A stretch of 43,077 nt of DNA from Hyphomicrobiales bacterium (GCA_025359045.1 JANYHN010000026.1:1-43077), one strand, 5' to 3'. Numbered from the stretch's first letter, positions 26,286 to 35,990 are shown. Translations and numbers: made by a program. The notes: a model not told the origin generated them from the sequence alone.

Positions 26286-27251
26286 TTAGAGCTTCCTTAA
26301 AAAAACTGACCGCACTTTATGATCAGCACCTTTGCGCAAAACTAAATCTGCACGCGGCCGCGTCGGCAAAATATTTTCGCGTAAGTTCACGAGGTTGATT
26401 GAAGTCCAGATACGTGATGCTGTTTCAAGCGCCTCTCGATCGCTGATAGAAGCATATCGATGGAAATATGATTTGGGATCCTGAAACGCGCCATTGCGCA
26501 AAGAAAAGAAGCGCTCGATATACCAAGTCTTGAGATCGGCTACGTCCGCATCAATAAAAATCGAAAAGTCAAAAAAGTCTGACACATTGGGAATCCCGCG
26601 ACCATCGCGGGGTGGACGGCCAGTTTGCAAAACATTGATACCTTCGACGATGAGAATGTCGGGCTGATCGATAACCTGAGTTTTTTCCTTTAAAACATCA
26701 TAGCTCAGGTGCGAATAGAGTGGCAGCTCGACATCACGCTCGCCTGATTTGATATCAGACATAAAACGCAAAATTTTTGGCAAGTCGTAACTTTCAGGAA
26801 AGCCCTTGCGGGTCATCAAACCCTCGCGCTCGAGCGTTGCATTGGGCATCAAGAAGCCGTCAGTGGTGACAAGATCAACCTTTGGCGTTGAAGGCCAGCG
26901 CGAGAGCAAACGGCGGAGAATACGCGCGGTAGTGCTTTTGCCGCCAGCCACACTGCCAGCAACACCAATGATATATGGAACTTTTAGTTCGGAGCGATGC
27001 AAAAACACATTGGAAGCTCCAAATAGTTTTTGGCTGGCCTGAACATAAAGATTGAGCAGACGCGAAAGCGGCAGGTAAATCATCTCAACTTCTGTAAGGT
27101 CAATTTTATCATTGAGAGACCGCACTTCATCAAGGTCGGCTTCCGTCAATGTCATCGGAGTATCGGCGCGAAGTGCGGCCCATTCATCACGGCCAAAACG
27201 CCGAAAAGGGCTGACTTCCCGTGCCAAATCTTCTTCTTCGAGATCAACCAC
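26286..27251 (-). CDS. coaA: Type I pantothenate kinase
   Basis: The 321-residue cytosolic enzyme phosphorylates pantothenate, the first step of coenzyme A synthesis, and is usually inhibited by CoA. The P-loop is [12 protein letters not shown] (96-107), and the N-terminal [14 protein letters not shown] and [13 protein letters not shown] segments are typical. A GTG at 27251 is preferred as start because AGAAGG lies nine bases before it and it overlaps the hisE stop by eight bases; the frame remains open to another GTG at 27290. It is the last gene of the his-coaA operon, an order common in Hyphomicrobiales. Confidence 0.93.
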   Translation of the reverse strand: MVDLEEEDLAREVSPFRRFGRDEWAALRADTPMTLTEADLDEVRSLNDKIDLTEVEMIYLPLSRLLNLYVQASQKLFGASNVFLHRSELKVPYIIGVAGSVAGGKSTTARILRRLLSRWPSTPKVDLVTTDGFLMPNATLEREGLMTRKGFPESYDLPKILRFMSDIKSGERDVELPLYSHLSYDVLKEKTQVIDQPDILIVEGINVLQTGRPPRDGRGIPNVSDFFDFSIFIDADVADLKTWYIERFFSLRNGAFQDPKSYFHRYASISDREALETASRIWTSINLVNLRENILPTRPRADLVLRKGADHKVRSVFLRKL

Positions 27252-27567
27252 GCCGCGAAGCCTTCTCAGCAATGCCACTCGTACCTTCACGCGATTGCAA
27301 AACGGCCATCACGTCGTCAATCGAAACGTCAGCTGATTGAAGGAGAACAAGTAAATGATAAAGCACATCAGCGGCTTCGGAGGCGGTGTGAGCTTTATCT
27401 TTCAGAACCGCAGCCAATGCCAACTCAAATGCCTCCTCGCCAAATTTCTTGGCGCATTTTTCGGTGCCTTGTAAGAGGAGTTTTACTGTGTAGGATTGAT
27501 CAGGCGACGCTGACTTGCGGCTTGCAATTTCGCCCGCAAGTTTTTCCAAAACATCAAACATCTTCAT
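27244..27567 (-). CDS. hisE: Phosphoribosyl-ATP pyrophosphohydrolase
   Basis: A 107-residue MazG-like all-alpha enzyme that hydrolyses phosphoribosyl-ATP to phosphoribosyl-AMP, the second step of histidine synthesis. [15 protein letters not shown] and [14 protein letters not shown] hold the acidic metal-binding residues. It is a stand-alone HisE, so HisI should be encoded elsewhere. The ATG overlaps the hisF stop as ATGA. Confidence 0.94.
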   Translation of the reverse strand: MKMFDVLEKLAGEIASRKSASPDQSYTVKLLLQGTEKCAKKFGEEAFELALAAVLKDKAHTASEAADVLYHLLVLLQSADVSIDDVMAVLQSREGTSGIAEKASRRG

Positions 27568-28331
27568 GATAAGACTCCGCGCATTGGAATTCCTGCAGTC
27601 TGCATATAGGCCTTGGCTTCACCAATCTTGAATGTTCCAAAATGGAAAATGGACGCAGCGAGAACCGCTGTTGCATGACCATCACGAATGCCTTCGACCA
27701 AATGTTCCAGTGTGCCCACACCACCCGAAGCAATGACTGGAATAGAAACAGCATCGGCAATAGTGCGCGTTAAGCTAATGTTGAAACCCTTTCCCGTGCC
27801 GTCACGATCCATCGACGTTAGCAGAATTTCGCCAGCACCAAGTGTCGCAACTTCCTTCGCAAATTCCACAGCATCAATGCCAGTTTCCTTGCGCCCGCCA
27901 TGGGTGAAGATTTCAAATTTACCGGGTGAGGTTTCCTTAGCATCAATGGCCACCACAATGCATTGGCTGCCGAATTTTTCCGCTGCTGCTTTGACAAATA
28001 AGCGATCTGAAACCGCAGCACTGTTGATTGAAACTTTGTCAGCGCCCGCCAATAACAAATTGCGAATATTATCAAGCTTGCGCACACCACCACCTACGGT
28101 GAGCGGCATAAAGCATTGTTCCGCTGTGCGTTTGACCACATCAAACATGGTGCCGCGATTTTCATGGGTTGCTGTGATGTCGAGGAAACATAATTCATCA
28201 GCACCAGCTGCATCATAAGCCTGTGCACATTCAACAGGGTCTCCTGCATCGCGCAGGTCGACGAAGTTAACGCCCTTCACAACGCGACCATCTTTGACAT
28301 CGAGGCAAGGGATCAAACGCATTTTCAACAT
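27564..28331 (-). CDS. hisF: Imidazole glycerol phosphate synthase, cyclase subunit
   Basis: A 255-residue TIM barrel that joins ammonia from HisH with PRFAR to give imidazole glycerol phosphate and [20 protein letters not shown] at the N-terminus contains the catalytic aspartate, and [15 protein letters not shown] the second one. The first ATG (28331) is chosen because AGGAGG lies six bases before it and it overlaps the upstream TAA by one base. It is separated from hisA by an inserted SDR gene. Confidence 0.95.
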   Translation of the reverse strand: MLKMRLIPCLDVKDGRVVKGVNFVDLRDAGDPVECAQAYDAAGADELCFLDITATHENRGTMFDVVKRTAEQCFMPLTVGGGVRKLDNIRNLLLAGADKVSINSAAVSDRLFVKAAAEKFGSQCIVVAIDAKETSPGKFEIFTHGGRKETGIDAVEFAKEVATLGAGEILLTSMDRDGTGKGFNISLTRTIADAVSIPVIASGGVGTLEHLVEGIRDGHATAVLAASIFHFGTFKIGEAKAYMQTAGIPMRGVLS

Positions 28332-29077
28332 TAGCGGCCTCCTGAAACACGCAGCAACGAGCCTGTCGTATAAGACGATTGGTCGCTGAGCAAAAACAAA
28401 ACTGCTTGAGCGATTTCGTCTGCTGTACCGATGCGTTTCATCGGAATGCTCGGGCGAATGCGTTCGACACGACTGGCATCGCCTGTTGATTTTTCATGTA
28501 TCTCAGTGTCGATCATGCCAGGTACAACGGCATTAACGCGAATGCCTTCCTCGGCGACTTCCCGCGCTAAGCCATAAGTGAAACTTTCCACCCCACCCTT
28601 GCTGGCCGCATACCACACATATTCACCAGGAGCGCCCAGCAATGCCGCTGCTGAGGACAAGTTAACAATTGCACCACCTGCTCCGCCGCGCTTTGTGGAC
28701 ATGCGGCGCACAGCCTCTTGCGCAACCAATAACTTTCCCATGAGATTGATGTCGATCACGTCGCGCATCGTCTCATATGATACATCGGCAAACCGGCTAC
28801 TCTTGCCGGTGATGCCAGCGTTGTTGGCAATATGGGTGATTTTGCCCAATCGTTTTTCTGTCTCATCGAATAGTCGGAGAACGTCTTGGGGTTTACTGAC
28901 ATTGGCTTGAACGGCAATCGCTTTACCACCTGCCTTTTCAATATCCGCCATCACCTGCGCTGCGCTCGTCGCATCATTGTGATAATTCACACACACGCCA
29001 TAGCCATGCTTTGCACCCAGCCGCGCAATCGCCGCCCCGATGCCGCGCCCGCCGCCTGTGACCAGAAGAACCTTCAT
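28331..29077 (-). CDS. SDR-family oxidoreductase inserted between hisA and hisF
   Basis: A 248-residue classical short-chain dehydrogenase/reductase. TGGGRGIG (7-14) binds the cofactor, NNAG (85-88), Asn111, Ser141 or Ser142, Tyr156 and Lys160 (YAASK) form the active site, and [14 protein letters not shown] follows as usual. The Asn31-Tyr-His region after the second strand suggests NADP is possible. It resembles glucose 1-dehydrogenase or 3-oxoacyl-ACP reductase-like enzymes, with no specific substrate evident. It overlaps hisA by ATGA and hisF by one base, so it is a full member of the operon. An SDR at this place is unusual; no histidine-pathway step needs it. Confidence 0.88.
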   Translation of the reverse strand: MKVLLVTGGGRGIGAAIARLGAKHGYGVCVNYHNDATSAAQVMADIEKAGGKAIAVQANVSKPQDVLRLFDETEKRLGKITHIANNAGITGKSSRFADVSYETMRDVIDINLMGKLLVAQEAVRRMSTKRGGAGGAIVNLSSAAALLGAPGEYVWYAASKGGVESFTYGLAREVAEEGIRVNAVVPGMIDTEIHEKSTGDASRVERIRPSIPMKRIGTADEIAQAVLFLLSDQSSYTTGSLLRVSGGR

Positions 29078-29802
29078 GCGGCCCTCAACATTTGCAAAGC
29101 TTCCGCCGCATCAAGCCTGCCATCATAAAGGGCCCGGCCTGTTATTGCTCCTGCAAGCTTTCGCGCATCGGGCTGCATCATGCGCTTAACATCTTCGATG
29201 GACGCAAGCCCGCCAGAGGCGATCACTGGAATTGATATAGCATTAGCCAAGGCCAAACTACTCTCCCAATTGATACCTGTCAGAATGCCGTCCCGATCAA
29301 TATCGGTATAGATAACAGCAGCCACGCCTGCGCCTTCAAATTTCTCTGCAAGCTCAATCACGCCAAGTGTGGATGCCTCGGCCCATCCTTCAACTGCAAC
29401 TTTGCCACCTTTGGCATCAATGCCCACCGCAATTTTGCCGGGGAATTTTTTGCAGGCTTGCTTGACGAGTGCAGGATCACGCACAGCAATTGTTCCCAAA
29501 ATCACCCGGGCCAACCCCTTGTCTAGCCAGCTCTCGATGTGGGCCAGTGTACGAATGCCTCCGCCAAGCTGGACGGGATTTTTGGTAGACTTGAGAATGG
29601 CCTCAACAGCAGCGCCATTCACTGATTGGCCTTCAAATGCGCCATTCAAATCCACGACATGCAACCAATTGAAACCTTGTTGTTCAAAAGCCAGCGCTTG
29701 TGCAGCAGGACTTTCATTATAAATCGTAGCCTGATTCATATCACCAAGTTTGAGACGCACGCATTTGCCGTCTTTGAGATCAATGGCGGGAAAGAGGATC
29801 AT
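29074..29802 (-). CDS. hisA: ProFAR isomerase
   Basis: A 242-residue TIM barrel that isomerises ProFAR to PRFAR in histidine synthesis. [15 protein letters not shown] holds the catalytic Asp8, and [12 protein letters not shown] holds the second aspartate. The product begins at the ATG that overlaps the hisH stop (ATGA, 29799-29802); a GTG three codons upstream is possible but poorer. GAGGTGG lies upstream as a ribosome site. Confidence 0.95.
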   Translation of the reverse strand: MILFPAIDLKDGKCVRLKLGDMNQATIYNESPAAQALAFEQQGFNWLHVVDLNGAFEGQSVNGAAVEAILKSTKNPVQLGGGIRTLAHIESWLDKGLARVILGTIAVRDPALVKQACKKFPGKIAVGIDAKGGKVAVEGWAEASTLGVIELAEKFEGAGVAAVIYTDIDRDGILTGINWESSLALANAISIPVIASGGLASIEDVKRMMQPDARKLAGAITGRALYDGRLDAAEALQMLRAA

Positions 29803-30449
29803 GGCCGCCACCTCAAGAAATTTGCGATCAGCGCCAAACCAAGCGCTTGACTCTTCTCAGGGTGAAACTGTGTGCCAACAATATTGTCATAGCCAGCCAT
29901 GGCAGTAACTTCGCCGCCATAATCCGCAGTGGCGATCAGGTCCTCAGGCAGGGTTGGCTTCAAATGATAGCTGTGCACGAAATAAGCATGCAGGCCCTCA
30001 TCGCCTAAAAGAATTCCGTCCAGCAAAGCATGTTGTCCTTCAGGGCGGATAGTGTTCCAGCCCATATGCGGAATTTTTAAATTCGGATCAGCAGGCGTAA
30101 TCGAAACCACATCACCCGCAATCCAGCCAAGACCCGGGGTGACCTCATGTTCTACACCACGCGTCGCCATGAGTTGCATGCCGACGCAAATACCGAGAAA
30201 TGGCTTCCCCTTGACGATGACCTGATCTTGCAAGGCCGCACGCATGCCTTCAATCGCCATCAAACCATTGCGGCAATCTTTGAATGCACCAACACCGGGC
30301 AACACAATGCGTTCAGCCTTTTCTAAATCTTCGGGTTTGTTCGAAACAACGATCTGCGCCTTGATTTTATTGTCATGGGCGGCGCGTTCAAAGGCCTTTG
30401 CAGCGGAATGCAAATTTCCTGAGCCATAATCAATGATAACAGTTTTCAT
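29799..30449 (-). CDS. hisH: Imidazole glycerol phosphate synthase, glutamine amidotransferase subunit
   Basis: A 216-residue class I glutamine amidotransferase that feeds ammonia to HisF. The triad is present: Cys88 in GICVGMQL, His196 and Glu198 in QFHPEKS. The N-terminal [12 protein letters not shown] is typical. It overlaps hisB by one base (TGATG) and hisA by four. A small DUF gene often found after hisH in Rhizobiaceae is absent. Confidence 0.96.
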   Translation of the reverse strand: MKTVIIDYGSGNLHSAAKAFERAAHDNKIKAQIVVSNKPEDLEKAERIVLPGVGAFKDCRNGLMAIEGMRAALQDQVIVKGKPFLGICVGMQLMATRGVEHEVTPGLGWIAGDVVSITPADPNLKIPHMGWNTIRPEGQHALLDGILLGDEGLHAYFVHSYHLKPTLPEDLIATADYGGEVTAMAGYDNIVGTQFHPEKSQALGLALIANFLRWRP

Positions 30450-31042
30450 CAGCCTGCCAATGAACCCTTGGTGGAAGGAATAACATCTTTCTGGCGTGGA
30501 TCAATTTCAATGGCCACACGAAGGGCGCGCGCCAAAGCTTTGAAGCAGCTCTCAGCAATATGATGCGCGTTCTCACCATATGCATTTTCAACATGCAGCG
30601 TGATACCAGCATTCATCGCAAAGGCCTGAAACCATTCGCGCACCAATTCAGTATCAAACGTGCCAATTTTTTGGCGCGGAAAATTCACTTTAAAAATCAG
30701 GAATGGGCGGCCAGAAACGTCTATGGCGCAGCGTGTAAGCGCCTCGTCCATCGGCAAATCTGCCGAGGCATAACGGCGGATACCCTTACGGTCACCCAAT
30801 GCCTTCGCCACAGCCTGGCCCAAAGCAATGCCGCAATCTTCAACTGTGTGATGATCATCAATATGCAAATCGCCCTTGGCTTCAATCTTCATATCAATCA
30901 GCGAATGCCGCGCCAGCTGTTCCATCATATGATCAAAAAAACCAACTCCGGTTTTCATGTCATACGTGCCCGTGCCGTCGAGTGACACGGAAGCTGAAAC
31001 CGAGGTTTCAGTGGTTTTGCGGTTGATTGAAGCTTGGCGCAT
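30449..31042 (-). CDS. hisB: Imidazoleglycerol-phosphate dehydratase
   Basis: A 197-residue monofunctional dehydratase (no phosphatase domain), the sixth step of histidine synthesis. [14 protein letters not shown] and [15 protein letters not shown], then [13 protein letters not shown], give the histidine and glutamate ligands of the two manganese ions. AAAAGG lies nine bases before the ATG. It is the first gene of hisB-hisH-hisA-SDR-hisF-hisE-coaA. The 113-bp region to hslV probably contains both divergent promoters, though I could not assign them confidently. Confidence 0.96.
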   Translation of the reverse strand: MRQASINRKTTETSVSASVSLDGTGTYDMKTGVGFFDHMMEQLARHSLIDMKIEAKGDLHIDDHHTVEDCGIALGQAVAKALGDRKGIRRYASADLPMDEALTRCAIDVSGRPFLIFKVNFPRQKIGTFDTELVREWFQAFAMNAGITLHVENAYGENAHHIAESCFKALARALRVAIEIDPRQKDVIPSTKGSLAG

Positions 31043-31155
31043 GGGTTTTAACCTTTTCTGGGCGTGGCCTTAGCAGATGCAACATAAATTGGCTACACGC
31101 CCTTTAAAATGCTGTCACAAACGCTTAAGTCATGGCTAACAAAGGAATTCCAGAC

Positions 31156-31701
31156 ATGAGTGACCCTACAAATTGGCATGGCACCACCATTCTTGGTGTG
31201 CGCAAAGGCGGCAAGATCGTCATCGCTGGCGATGGTCAGGTGAGCATGGGCCAGACCGTGATGAAGGGTAACGCTCGCAAAGTTAGGCCGTTGGGGGCAA
31301 CAGGTGTGATTGCCGGATTTGCGGGTGCGACGGCAGATGCCATGACGCTGTTTGAACGGCTTGAGGGCAAGCTTGAGCAATTTCCAAACCAGCTCACAAG
31401 GGCTTGTGTTGAGATGGCCAAAGATTGGCGCACTGATCGCTATCTGCGCCGACTTGAAGCCATGATGATCGTGGCTGATAAAAATGTGTCGCTGGTGCTG
31501 ACGGGTACTGGTGATGTGTTAGAGCCAGAACATGGCGTAGTGGCGATTGGTTCTGGCGGCAATTACGCACTGGCAGCAGCCCGAGCTTTGATGGACACGG
31601 ATATGGATGCCGAAGCGATTGCAAGAAAAGCGATGGCCATTGCGGCGGAGATTTGTGTTTATACGAACGGTAATCTTACCGTTGAAATGCTTGATGCTTA
31701 G
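31156..31701 (+). CDS. hslV: HslV peptidase subunit of the HslUV (ClpQY) protease
   Basis: A 181-residue threonine peptidase that forms the proteolytic double ring of HslUV. The mature protein should begin at Thr10 of [13 protein letters not shown], after removal of a short propeptide; [16 protein letters not shown] and [14 protein letters not shown] are conserved blocks. AAGGA nine bases before ATG 31156 supports this start, although the frame opens at 31132. HslU is encoded downstream, but the pair is interrupted by a repeat-bordered GIY-YIG gene, so stoichiometric co-expression may be affected. Confidence 0.94.
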   Translation: MSDPTNWHGTTILGVRKGGKIVIAGDGQVSMGQTVMKGNARKVRPLGATGVIAGFAGATADAMTLFERLEGKLEQFPNQLTRACVEMAKDWRTDRYLRRLEAMMIVADKNVSLVLTGTGDVLEPEHGVVAIGSGGNYALAAARALMDTDMDAEAIARKAMAIAAEICVYTNGNLTVEMLDA

Positions 31702-31721
31702 CAATTTACTGTCGCTAACAC

Positions 31722-31753
31722 TCGTCATTCCCGCGAAGGCGGGAACCCAACTT
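31722..31753 (+). repeat. Left terminal inverted repeat of the GIY-YIG cassette
   Basis: The 32-bp unit has an internal palindrome with arms TTCCCGC and GCGGGAA around GAAG. It begins 20 bp after the hslV stop. An exact inverted copy lies at 32089-32120, and diverged relatives lie at 39901-39985. Confidence 0.9.
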
Positions 31754-31770
31754 TCTTGAAGCCAGCAAAA

Positions 31771-32145
31771 ATGAAAGACGAAAAACAGCCAGCTGTTTAC
31801 ATCATCGCCAACGGACCACGCGGCACTATCTATACTGGTGTAACGTCAGCACTTTGGAACCGGGTTGCAACTCACAAAGACGGCGGTATTACCGGCTTCA
31901 GTAAGAAATACGACATTCATTATTTAGTTTGGTACGAACATCATGTCACAATGGAAGCAGCAATCCTTCGTGAAAAGCGGATCAAGAAATGGAACAGGGA
32001 CTGGAAAGTAAATATGATCGAAAAATTTAATCCAACATGGATTGATCTACATGACGATATTGATCCGACTATTTTTTACGTCGAAGAGAAGTTGGGTTCC
32101 CGCCTTCGCGGGAATGACGAATTAGGTGGGGGTAAACAACTATGA
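31771..32145 (+). CDS. GIY-YIG family nuclease, inserted between hslV and hslU
   Basis: A 124-residue single-domain GIY-YIG protein of the UPF0213/YhbQ-like type. [20 protein letters not shown] is the GIY-YIG strand pair, Arg27 of WNRV and Glu65 of the [14 protein letters not shown] helix match catalytic positions. The last residues ([10 protein letters not shown] and beyond) are translated from the right inverted repeat, so they are not part of the domain. ATG 31771 is preferred; the frame extends to a TTG at 31756 next to the left repeat. Its stop overlaps the hslU ATG as ATGA, so the two are coupled. Such proteins may cleave DNA, but activity is unproven. Confidence 0.83.
   Translation: MKDEKQPAVYIIANGPRGTIYTGVTSALWNRVATHKDGGITGFSKKYDIHYLVWYEHHVTMEAAILREKRIKKWNRDWKVNMIEKFNPTWIDLHDDIDPTIFYVEEKLGSRLRGNDELGGGKQL
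32089..32120 (-). repeat. Right terminal inverted repeat of the GIY-YIG cassette
   Basis: Exact reverse complement of 31722-31753. It is read through by the GIY-YIG frame, giving the peptide [11 protein letters not shown], and it ends 21 bp before the hslU ATG. Confidence 0.9.
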
Positions 32146-33446
32146 CCAACTTCACCCCGCGCGAAATCGTATCTGAACTTGATCGCTATATCATTGGCCA
32201 GACGGATGCTAAACGTGCTGTGGCCGTGGCGCTGCGCAATCGTTGGCGCAGGCAACAGCTGAGTGGCCAAATGCGCGAGGATGTTATTCCAAAAAACATT
32301 TTGATGATTGGGCCAACAGGCGTTGGCAAAACCGAAATTGCAAGGCGCTTGGCCAAACTCGCCAACGCGCCATTCCTCAAAGTTGAAGCCACAAAATTCA
32401 CCGAAGTTGGTTATGTGGGCCGCGATGTCGATCAGATGATCCGAGATTTGTTAGAAACCGGCATTGGCATGGTGAAGGCCGCGCGGAAAAAGGATGTGGA
32501 GGCGCAGGCGCATCTGAATGCTGAAGAGCGGGTGATTGATGTGTTGGTCGGAGCCAACGCTTCTGACACCACGCGTGAATCTTTCCGGAAGAAACTTCGC
32601 AGCGGCGAACTCGACACCAAGGAAATCGAAATTCAAGTGCCGGATTCTGGCAGCATGCCCAGCTTTGATATTCCAGGCATGCCAGGTGGTTCGGCATCGG
32701 TGATTAATATCTCTGACATGATGGGTAAAGCGTTCGGCAATCGTACCAAGCCACGCAAAACGAGCGTTGCGCAGGCACACACGATTTTGTTGGCCGAAGA
32801 AGCAGAAAAACTTCTTGATCAAGATAAGATTCTGGCTGAAGCCATAGATCAAGTTGAAAATAACGGCATCGTGTTCTTGGATGAGATTGATAAGATCGCC
32901 TCACGTGGCGATCGTGGCGGCGCTGATGTTTCGCGCGAAGGCGTGCAGCGCGATTTGCTGCCGCTCATCGAGGGCACCACGGTTTCAACCAAGCATGGGC
33001 CAGTAAAGACCGATCACATACTATTCATTGCTTCTGGTGCATTCCATGTGTCTAAACCATCAGATTTACTGCCAGAGTTGCAGGGGCGTTTGCCCATACG
33101 CGTGGAGTTAAAGGCGTTAGGCCAAGACGAATTCCGCCGCATTCTAACTGAGCCTGAAACTAGCTTGCTCAAGCAATATAAAGCGCTTCTGGAAACCGAA
33201 AATGTGAATCTTAACTTCACGGATGATGGCGTGATTGCCATTGCACGTATCGCGGCAGAGATTAACGGCTCAATCGAAAACATTGGTGCTAGGCGTTTGC
33301 AAACCGTGATGGAGCGTATTTTGGACGACGTGAGTTTCACAGCGACTGATCGCGCTGGAGAAACAGTCGAGATCGATGAGGCCTTTGTGGTCAAACACGT
33401 TGGCGCACTGGCTAAGAATGTGGATTTGTCGAAGTTCATACTTTGA
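32142..33446 (+). CDS. hslU: HslU ATPase subunit of the HslUV (ClpQY) protease
   Basis: A 434-residue AAA+ unfoldase that feeds proteins to HslV. Walker A is GPTGVGKT (57-64), followed by [18 protein letters not shown], the pore-loop region. Walker B is [10 protein letters not shown] near residue 245, and the C-terminus ends in KFIL, close to the usual tail that docks into HslV. It starts inside the stop codon of the GIY-YIG gene (ATGA), with a GTGGGGG stretch upstream, so it now depends on an inserted gene for translational context. Its 3' end overlaps the convergent DUF559 frame by 11 bases. Confidence 0.95.
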   Translation: MTNFTPREIVSELDRYIIGQTDAKRAVAVALRNRWRRQQLSGQMREDVIPKNILMIGPTGVGKTEIARRLAKLANAPFLKVEATKFTEVGYVGRDVDQMIRDLLETGIGMVKAARKKDVEAQAHLNAEERVIDVLVGANASDTTRESFRKKLRSGELDTKEIEIQVPDSGSMPSFDIPGMPGGSASVINISDMMGKAFGNRTKPRKTSVAQAHTILLAEEAEKLLDQDKILAEAIDQVENNGIVFLDEIDKIASRGDRGGADVSREGVQRDLLPLIEGTTVSTKHGPVKTDHILFIASGAFHVSKPSDLLPELQGRLPIRVELKALGQDEFRRILTEPETSLLKQYKALLETENVNLNFTDDGVIAIARIAAEINGSIENIGARRLQTVMERILDDVSFTATDRAGETVEIDEAFVVKHVGALAKNVDLSKFIL

Positions 33447-33852
33447 GCAATCCCCCTCCGACGCTTCGCGCCACCTCCCCCCTCGCGGGGGAGGTGGCGC
33501 GTAGCGCCGGAGGGGGGTCTTTCAACACGCTCAGAATCTTATGAATAACGCCATCCATTTCAGTGTTCACATCGATGTTCCAAAATCGCAGAACCTGAAA
33601 TCCTGCTGAAACGAAATGTGCGTCGCGAATTTTATCTCTCCGTTCGCCTTTGGCTTCACTGTGTTGAGAGCCGTCGACTTCAATGATCAAGCGTTGGGTG
33701 AATTCTACGAAGTCTAAAATGTAACCATCGACGGGCGCTTGGCGGCGGAAGTGGTAACCCTGATTGTTAAGAACTTTTAGATTGACCCAGAGTTTCACTT
33801 CTTCAGGAGTCATATTTTTGCGGAGATGACGGGCAAATTTGCGTAAGTCCAA
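33436..33852 (-). CDS. DUF559 domain protein (Vsr-like endonuclease fold)
   Basis: A 138-residue protein of the DUF559 family, related to very-short-patch-repair and PD-(D/E)XK nucleases. The N-terminus [17 protein letters not shown], then [30 protein letters not shown] and GFQVLRFWN, give the core; the D and EVD are the likely catalytic acids. A TTG at 33852 is a plausible start because the flanking repeat supplies GGAGGGGGA just upstream; the frame also opens at a GTG (33939) inside the repeats. The last 28 residues or so ([18 protein letters not shown] and on) are translated repeat sequence. The cellular role is unknown. Confidence 0.75.
   Translation of the reverse strand: MDLRKFARHLRKNMTPEEVKLWVNLKVLNNQGYHFRRQAPVDGYILDFVEFTQRLIIEVDGSQHSEAKGERRDKIRDAHFVSAGFQVLRFWNIDVNTEMDGVIHKILSVLKDPPPALRATSPARGEVARSVGGGLLKV
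33451..33516. repeat. Left palindromic repeat of the DUF559 cassette
   Basis: Two 30-bp arms (33452-33481 and 33487-33516) are complementary except for two mismatches around a 5-base loop, giving a long G+C-rich hairpin. It is located just past the hslU stop, so it may also end hslU transcription. Confidence 0.8.
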
Positions 33853-33855
33853 ACT

Positions 33856-33972
33856 TCCCCCTCCGACGCTTCGCGCCACCTCCCCCGTGAAGGGGGAGGA
33901 TAAGTAAGTGCAACACTCCTCTTCATCCTCCCCCTTCACGGGGGAAGTGTCAACGAAGTTGACGGAGGGGGA
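33856..33972. repeat. Right compound repeat of the DUF559 cassette
   Basis: Contains a 31-bp direct copy of the left repeat (33856-33886), a hairpin at 33879-33899, a second C-run/G-run hairpin near 33929-33945, a GTCAAC-GAA-GTTGAC hairpin (33949-33963), and a terminal inverted TCCCCCTCCG. It looks like two related units facing each other. Confidence 0.75.
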
Positions 33973-33977
33973 CTTAC

Positions 33978-34769
33978 TTAAAGCGCATCAGGCCGTGGCA
34001 TCGAGATGATATTATACCCCGAATCCACATAGTGAATTTCTCCCGTCACACCACCCGATAATGGCGACAATAAATACAACCCAGCGCCGCCAACTTCTTC
34101 CAGCGTAATCGTCCGGCGCAGTGGCGCGTGGGCGGCTTGGAAGTTGAACATGGCACGGGCATCACCGATGCCAGCACCAGCAAGGGTGCGCATGGGGCCA
34201 GCGGAGATGGCATTCACGCGAATGCCTTGTGGGCCATAATCACCCGCGAGATATCGCACCGCTGATTCAAGCGCTGCTTTGGCTACACCCATTACATTGT
34301 AATTCGGCATCACGCGGGTCGAGCCGCCATAAGTCAGCGTGATGATTGAGCCACCATCAGGCATTAAAGCAGCAGCGCGTTTGGAAATTTCAACAAACGA
34401 GAAACACGAGATCACCATGGTCTTGGTAAAATTCTCGCGCGATGTATCAGCGAATTTGCCTTTGAGTTCGTTCTTGTCGGAAAAGGCAATGGCGTGAACC
34501 AGAAAATCAATCTTGCCCCATTTTTCTTTCAGCGCTGCAAATACCGCATCGACCGTTGAAATATCTTCCACATCGCAAGGCAGCAAAATGTCAGAACCGA
34601 CCGATTTTGCCAAAGGCTCAACGCGCTTTCCAAAGGCTTCGCCTTGATAAGTGAATGCCAGTTCCGCTCCCTGAGAGGCCAAGGCCTGCGCGATGCCCCA
34701 GGCAATAGAGTGGTCATTGGCAACGCCCATCATGAGGCCGCGTTTGCCTTGCATCAATCCAGCAGTCAT
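33978..34769 (-). CDS. fabI: Enoyl-ACP reductase (NADH)
   Basis: A 263-residue atypical SDR that catalyses the last step of each fatty-acid elongation cycle and is the target of triclosan-type inhibitors. GLMMGVANDHSIAWGIA is the NADH-binding start, and Tyr157 and Lys164 (Y-x6-K) are the catalytic pair, as in E. coli FabI. It is the third gene of fabA-fabB-fabI, six bases after fabB. Its 3' end abuts the repeat-bordered DUF559 cassette. Confidence 0.95.
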   Translation of the reverse strand: MTAGLMQGKRGLMMGVANDHSIAWGIAQALASQGAELAFTYQGEAFGKRVEPLAKSVGSDILLPCDVEDISTVDAVFAALKEKWGKIDFLVHAIAFSDKNELKGKFADTSRENFTKTMVISCFSFVEISKRAAALMPDGGSIITLTYGGSTRVMPNYNVMGVAKAALESAVRYLAGDYGPQGIRVNAISAGPMRTLAGAGIGDARAMFNFQAAHAPLRRTITLEEVGGAGLYLLSPLSGGVTGEIHYVDSGYNIISMPRPDAL

Positions 34770-34775
34770 TTTTGA

Positions 34776-35990
34776 TTATCCATTATAACGTTGCATAATG
34801 AGCGTGGCGTTGGTGCCACCAAAGCCAAAGCTGTTAGACATCACAGTGTCGATCTTGGCATTATCCACGCGCTTGCGCAGGATTGGAATGTCAGCAAAAT
34901 CTGGATCCAATTCTTCGATATTTGCACTTTCAGCCATGAAGCCATTCTTCATCATCAACAAGCAATAGATGGTTTCTTGGACACCCGTTGCACCGAGTGA
35001 GTGACCAGTAAGAGATTTCGTAGATGAGATTGAGGGGATATTGTTGCCAAATACTTCGCGTACTGCCTGCATTTCCTTGGCGTCACCTACAGGTGTGGAG
35101 GTGCCATGGGGATTGATGTAATCGATCTTGTCGTGAACGGTGGCCATGGCCTGTTTCATGCAGCGCACAGCGCCTTCGCCCGATGGGGCAACCATGTCAT
35201 AGCCGTCACTGGTTGCTCCATAACCAACGATCTCACCATAAATTTTCGCGCCTCGCGCCTTTGCATGCTCGAGTTCTTCCAACACCACAACGCCAGCGCC
35301 GCCTGCAATCACGAAACCGTCGCGGTTCTTATCATAAGCGCGTGATGCTTTGGCAGGCGTGTCGTTATATTTCGAAGACATCGCACCCATGGCATCAAAC
35401 AAAACCGACAAAGTCCAGTCCAGCTCTTCGCCACCGCCAGCAAACATCACATCTTGTTTGCCCCATTGAATCATCTCAGCCGCATTGCCGATGCAGTGGG
35501 CCGATGTGGCACAAGCCGAAGTGATCGAATAATTTACACCACGAATGCCAAACGGCGTGGCCAAGAAAGCCGAATGCCCAGAACACATGGCCGGTGGCAC
35601 AGCAAATGGGCCGACGCGCTTTGGACCTTTCTCGCGCGCTATATCAGCAGCGGCAACAATCGTGCGCGTAGAAGGGCCGCCAGAACCCATTATGATGCCA
35701 GTGCGATCATTCTTCACGTCTTTTTCTTCAAGGCCTGAATCAGCAATGGCCTGAGACATGGATGCATAATTCCATATGCCGCCATCGGCCATGAAACGGC
35801 GCGCCCGACGATCGACTTGCTCTGGATCAAAACTCGGCGCGCCATGCACTTGGCAGCGGAAACCAAGCTCAGCATATTTCTCGGCCCGCACAATGCCAGA
35901 TTTGGCATCATGCAAAGAGGCAGTAACTTCCTGCACATTATTACCAATGCTCGAAACAATGCCCATTCCAGTAACAACAACACGACGCAT
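34776..35990 (-). CDS. fabB: 3-oxoacyl-ACP synthase I
   Basis: A 404-residue KAS I condensing enzyme needed for unsaturated fatty acid synthesis. Cys160 in [10 protein letters not shown] is the acyl-binding nucleophile; histidines in [10 protein letters not shown] and [11 protein letters not shown] complete the active site, and FGFGGTNAT is the C-terminal glycine-rich motif. AAGGAG is eight bases before the ATG. It is the middle gene of fabA-fabB-fabI, which supports FabB rather than FabF. Confidence 0.95.
   Translation of the reverse strand: MRRVVVTGMGIVSSIGNNVQEVTASLHDAKSGIVRAEKYAELGFRCQVHGAPSFDPEQVDRRARRFMADGGIWNYASMSQAIADSGLEEKDVKNDRTGIIMGSGGPSTRTIVAAADIAREKGPKRVGPFAVPPAMCSGHSAFLATPFGIRGVNYSITSACATSAHCIGNAAEMIQWGKQDVMFAGGGEELDWTLSVLFDAMGAMSSKYNDTPAKASRAYDKNRDGFVIAGGAGVVVLEELEHAKARGAKIYGEIVGYGATSDGYDMVAPSGEGAVRCMKQAMATVHDKIDYINPHGTSTPVGDAKEMQAVREVFGNNIPSISSTKSLTGHSLGATGVQETIYCLLMMKNGFMAESANIEELDPDFADIPILRKRVDNAKIDTVMSNSFGFGGTNATLIMQRYNG

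Larger units (their letters stand above)
31722..32120. mobile_element. GIY-YIG cassette with perfect 32-bp terminal inverted repeats
   Basis: A 399-bp segment between hslV and hslU is bounded by perfect 32-bp inverted repeats (31722-31753 and 32089-32120). Each repeat is itself a hairpin. Almost all of the interior is one GIY-YIG nuclease frame, which continues out through the right repeat. No target-site duplication is visible at the ends. The structure suggests a small mobile or once-mobile unit, possibly spread by its nuclease or by a transposase elsewhere. Repeats of this sequence type are common between genes in Alphaproteobacteria. Confidence 0.6.
33451..33972. mobile_element. DUF559 nuclease cassette bordered by palindromic repeats
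   Basis: A 522-bp segment between the convergent hslU and fabI genes. Both ends carry the inverted sequence TCCCCCTCCG (33451-33460, and its complement at 33963-33972). A 31-bp unit occurs twice in the same orientation (33451-33481 and 33856-33886), and each end folds into hairpins. The middle encodes a DUF559 nuclease-like protein. The insertion starts four bases after the hslU stop and ends five bases before the fabI stop. Repeats of this type are widespread between genes in Alphaproteobacteria. Mobility is inferred. Confidence 0.55.

Noticed and set aside
27030..27569. A 179-codon plus-strand open frame over hisE and coaA
   Set aside because: It overlaps two conserved genes on the other strand and no domain is visible.
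31722..33972. CRISPR array or restriction-modification island
   Set aside because: Repeats are few, inverted and unequally spaced, with genes rather than spacers between them; no methylase or Cas gene is nearby.
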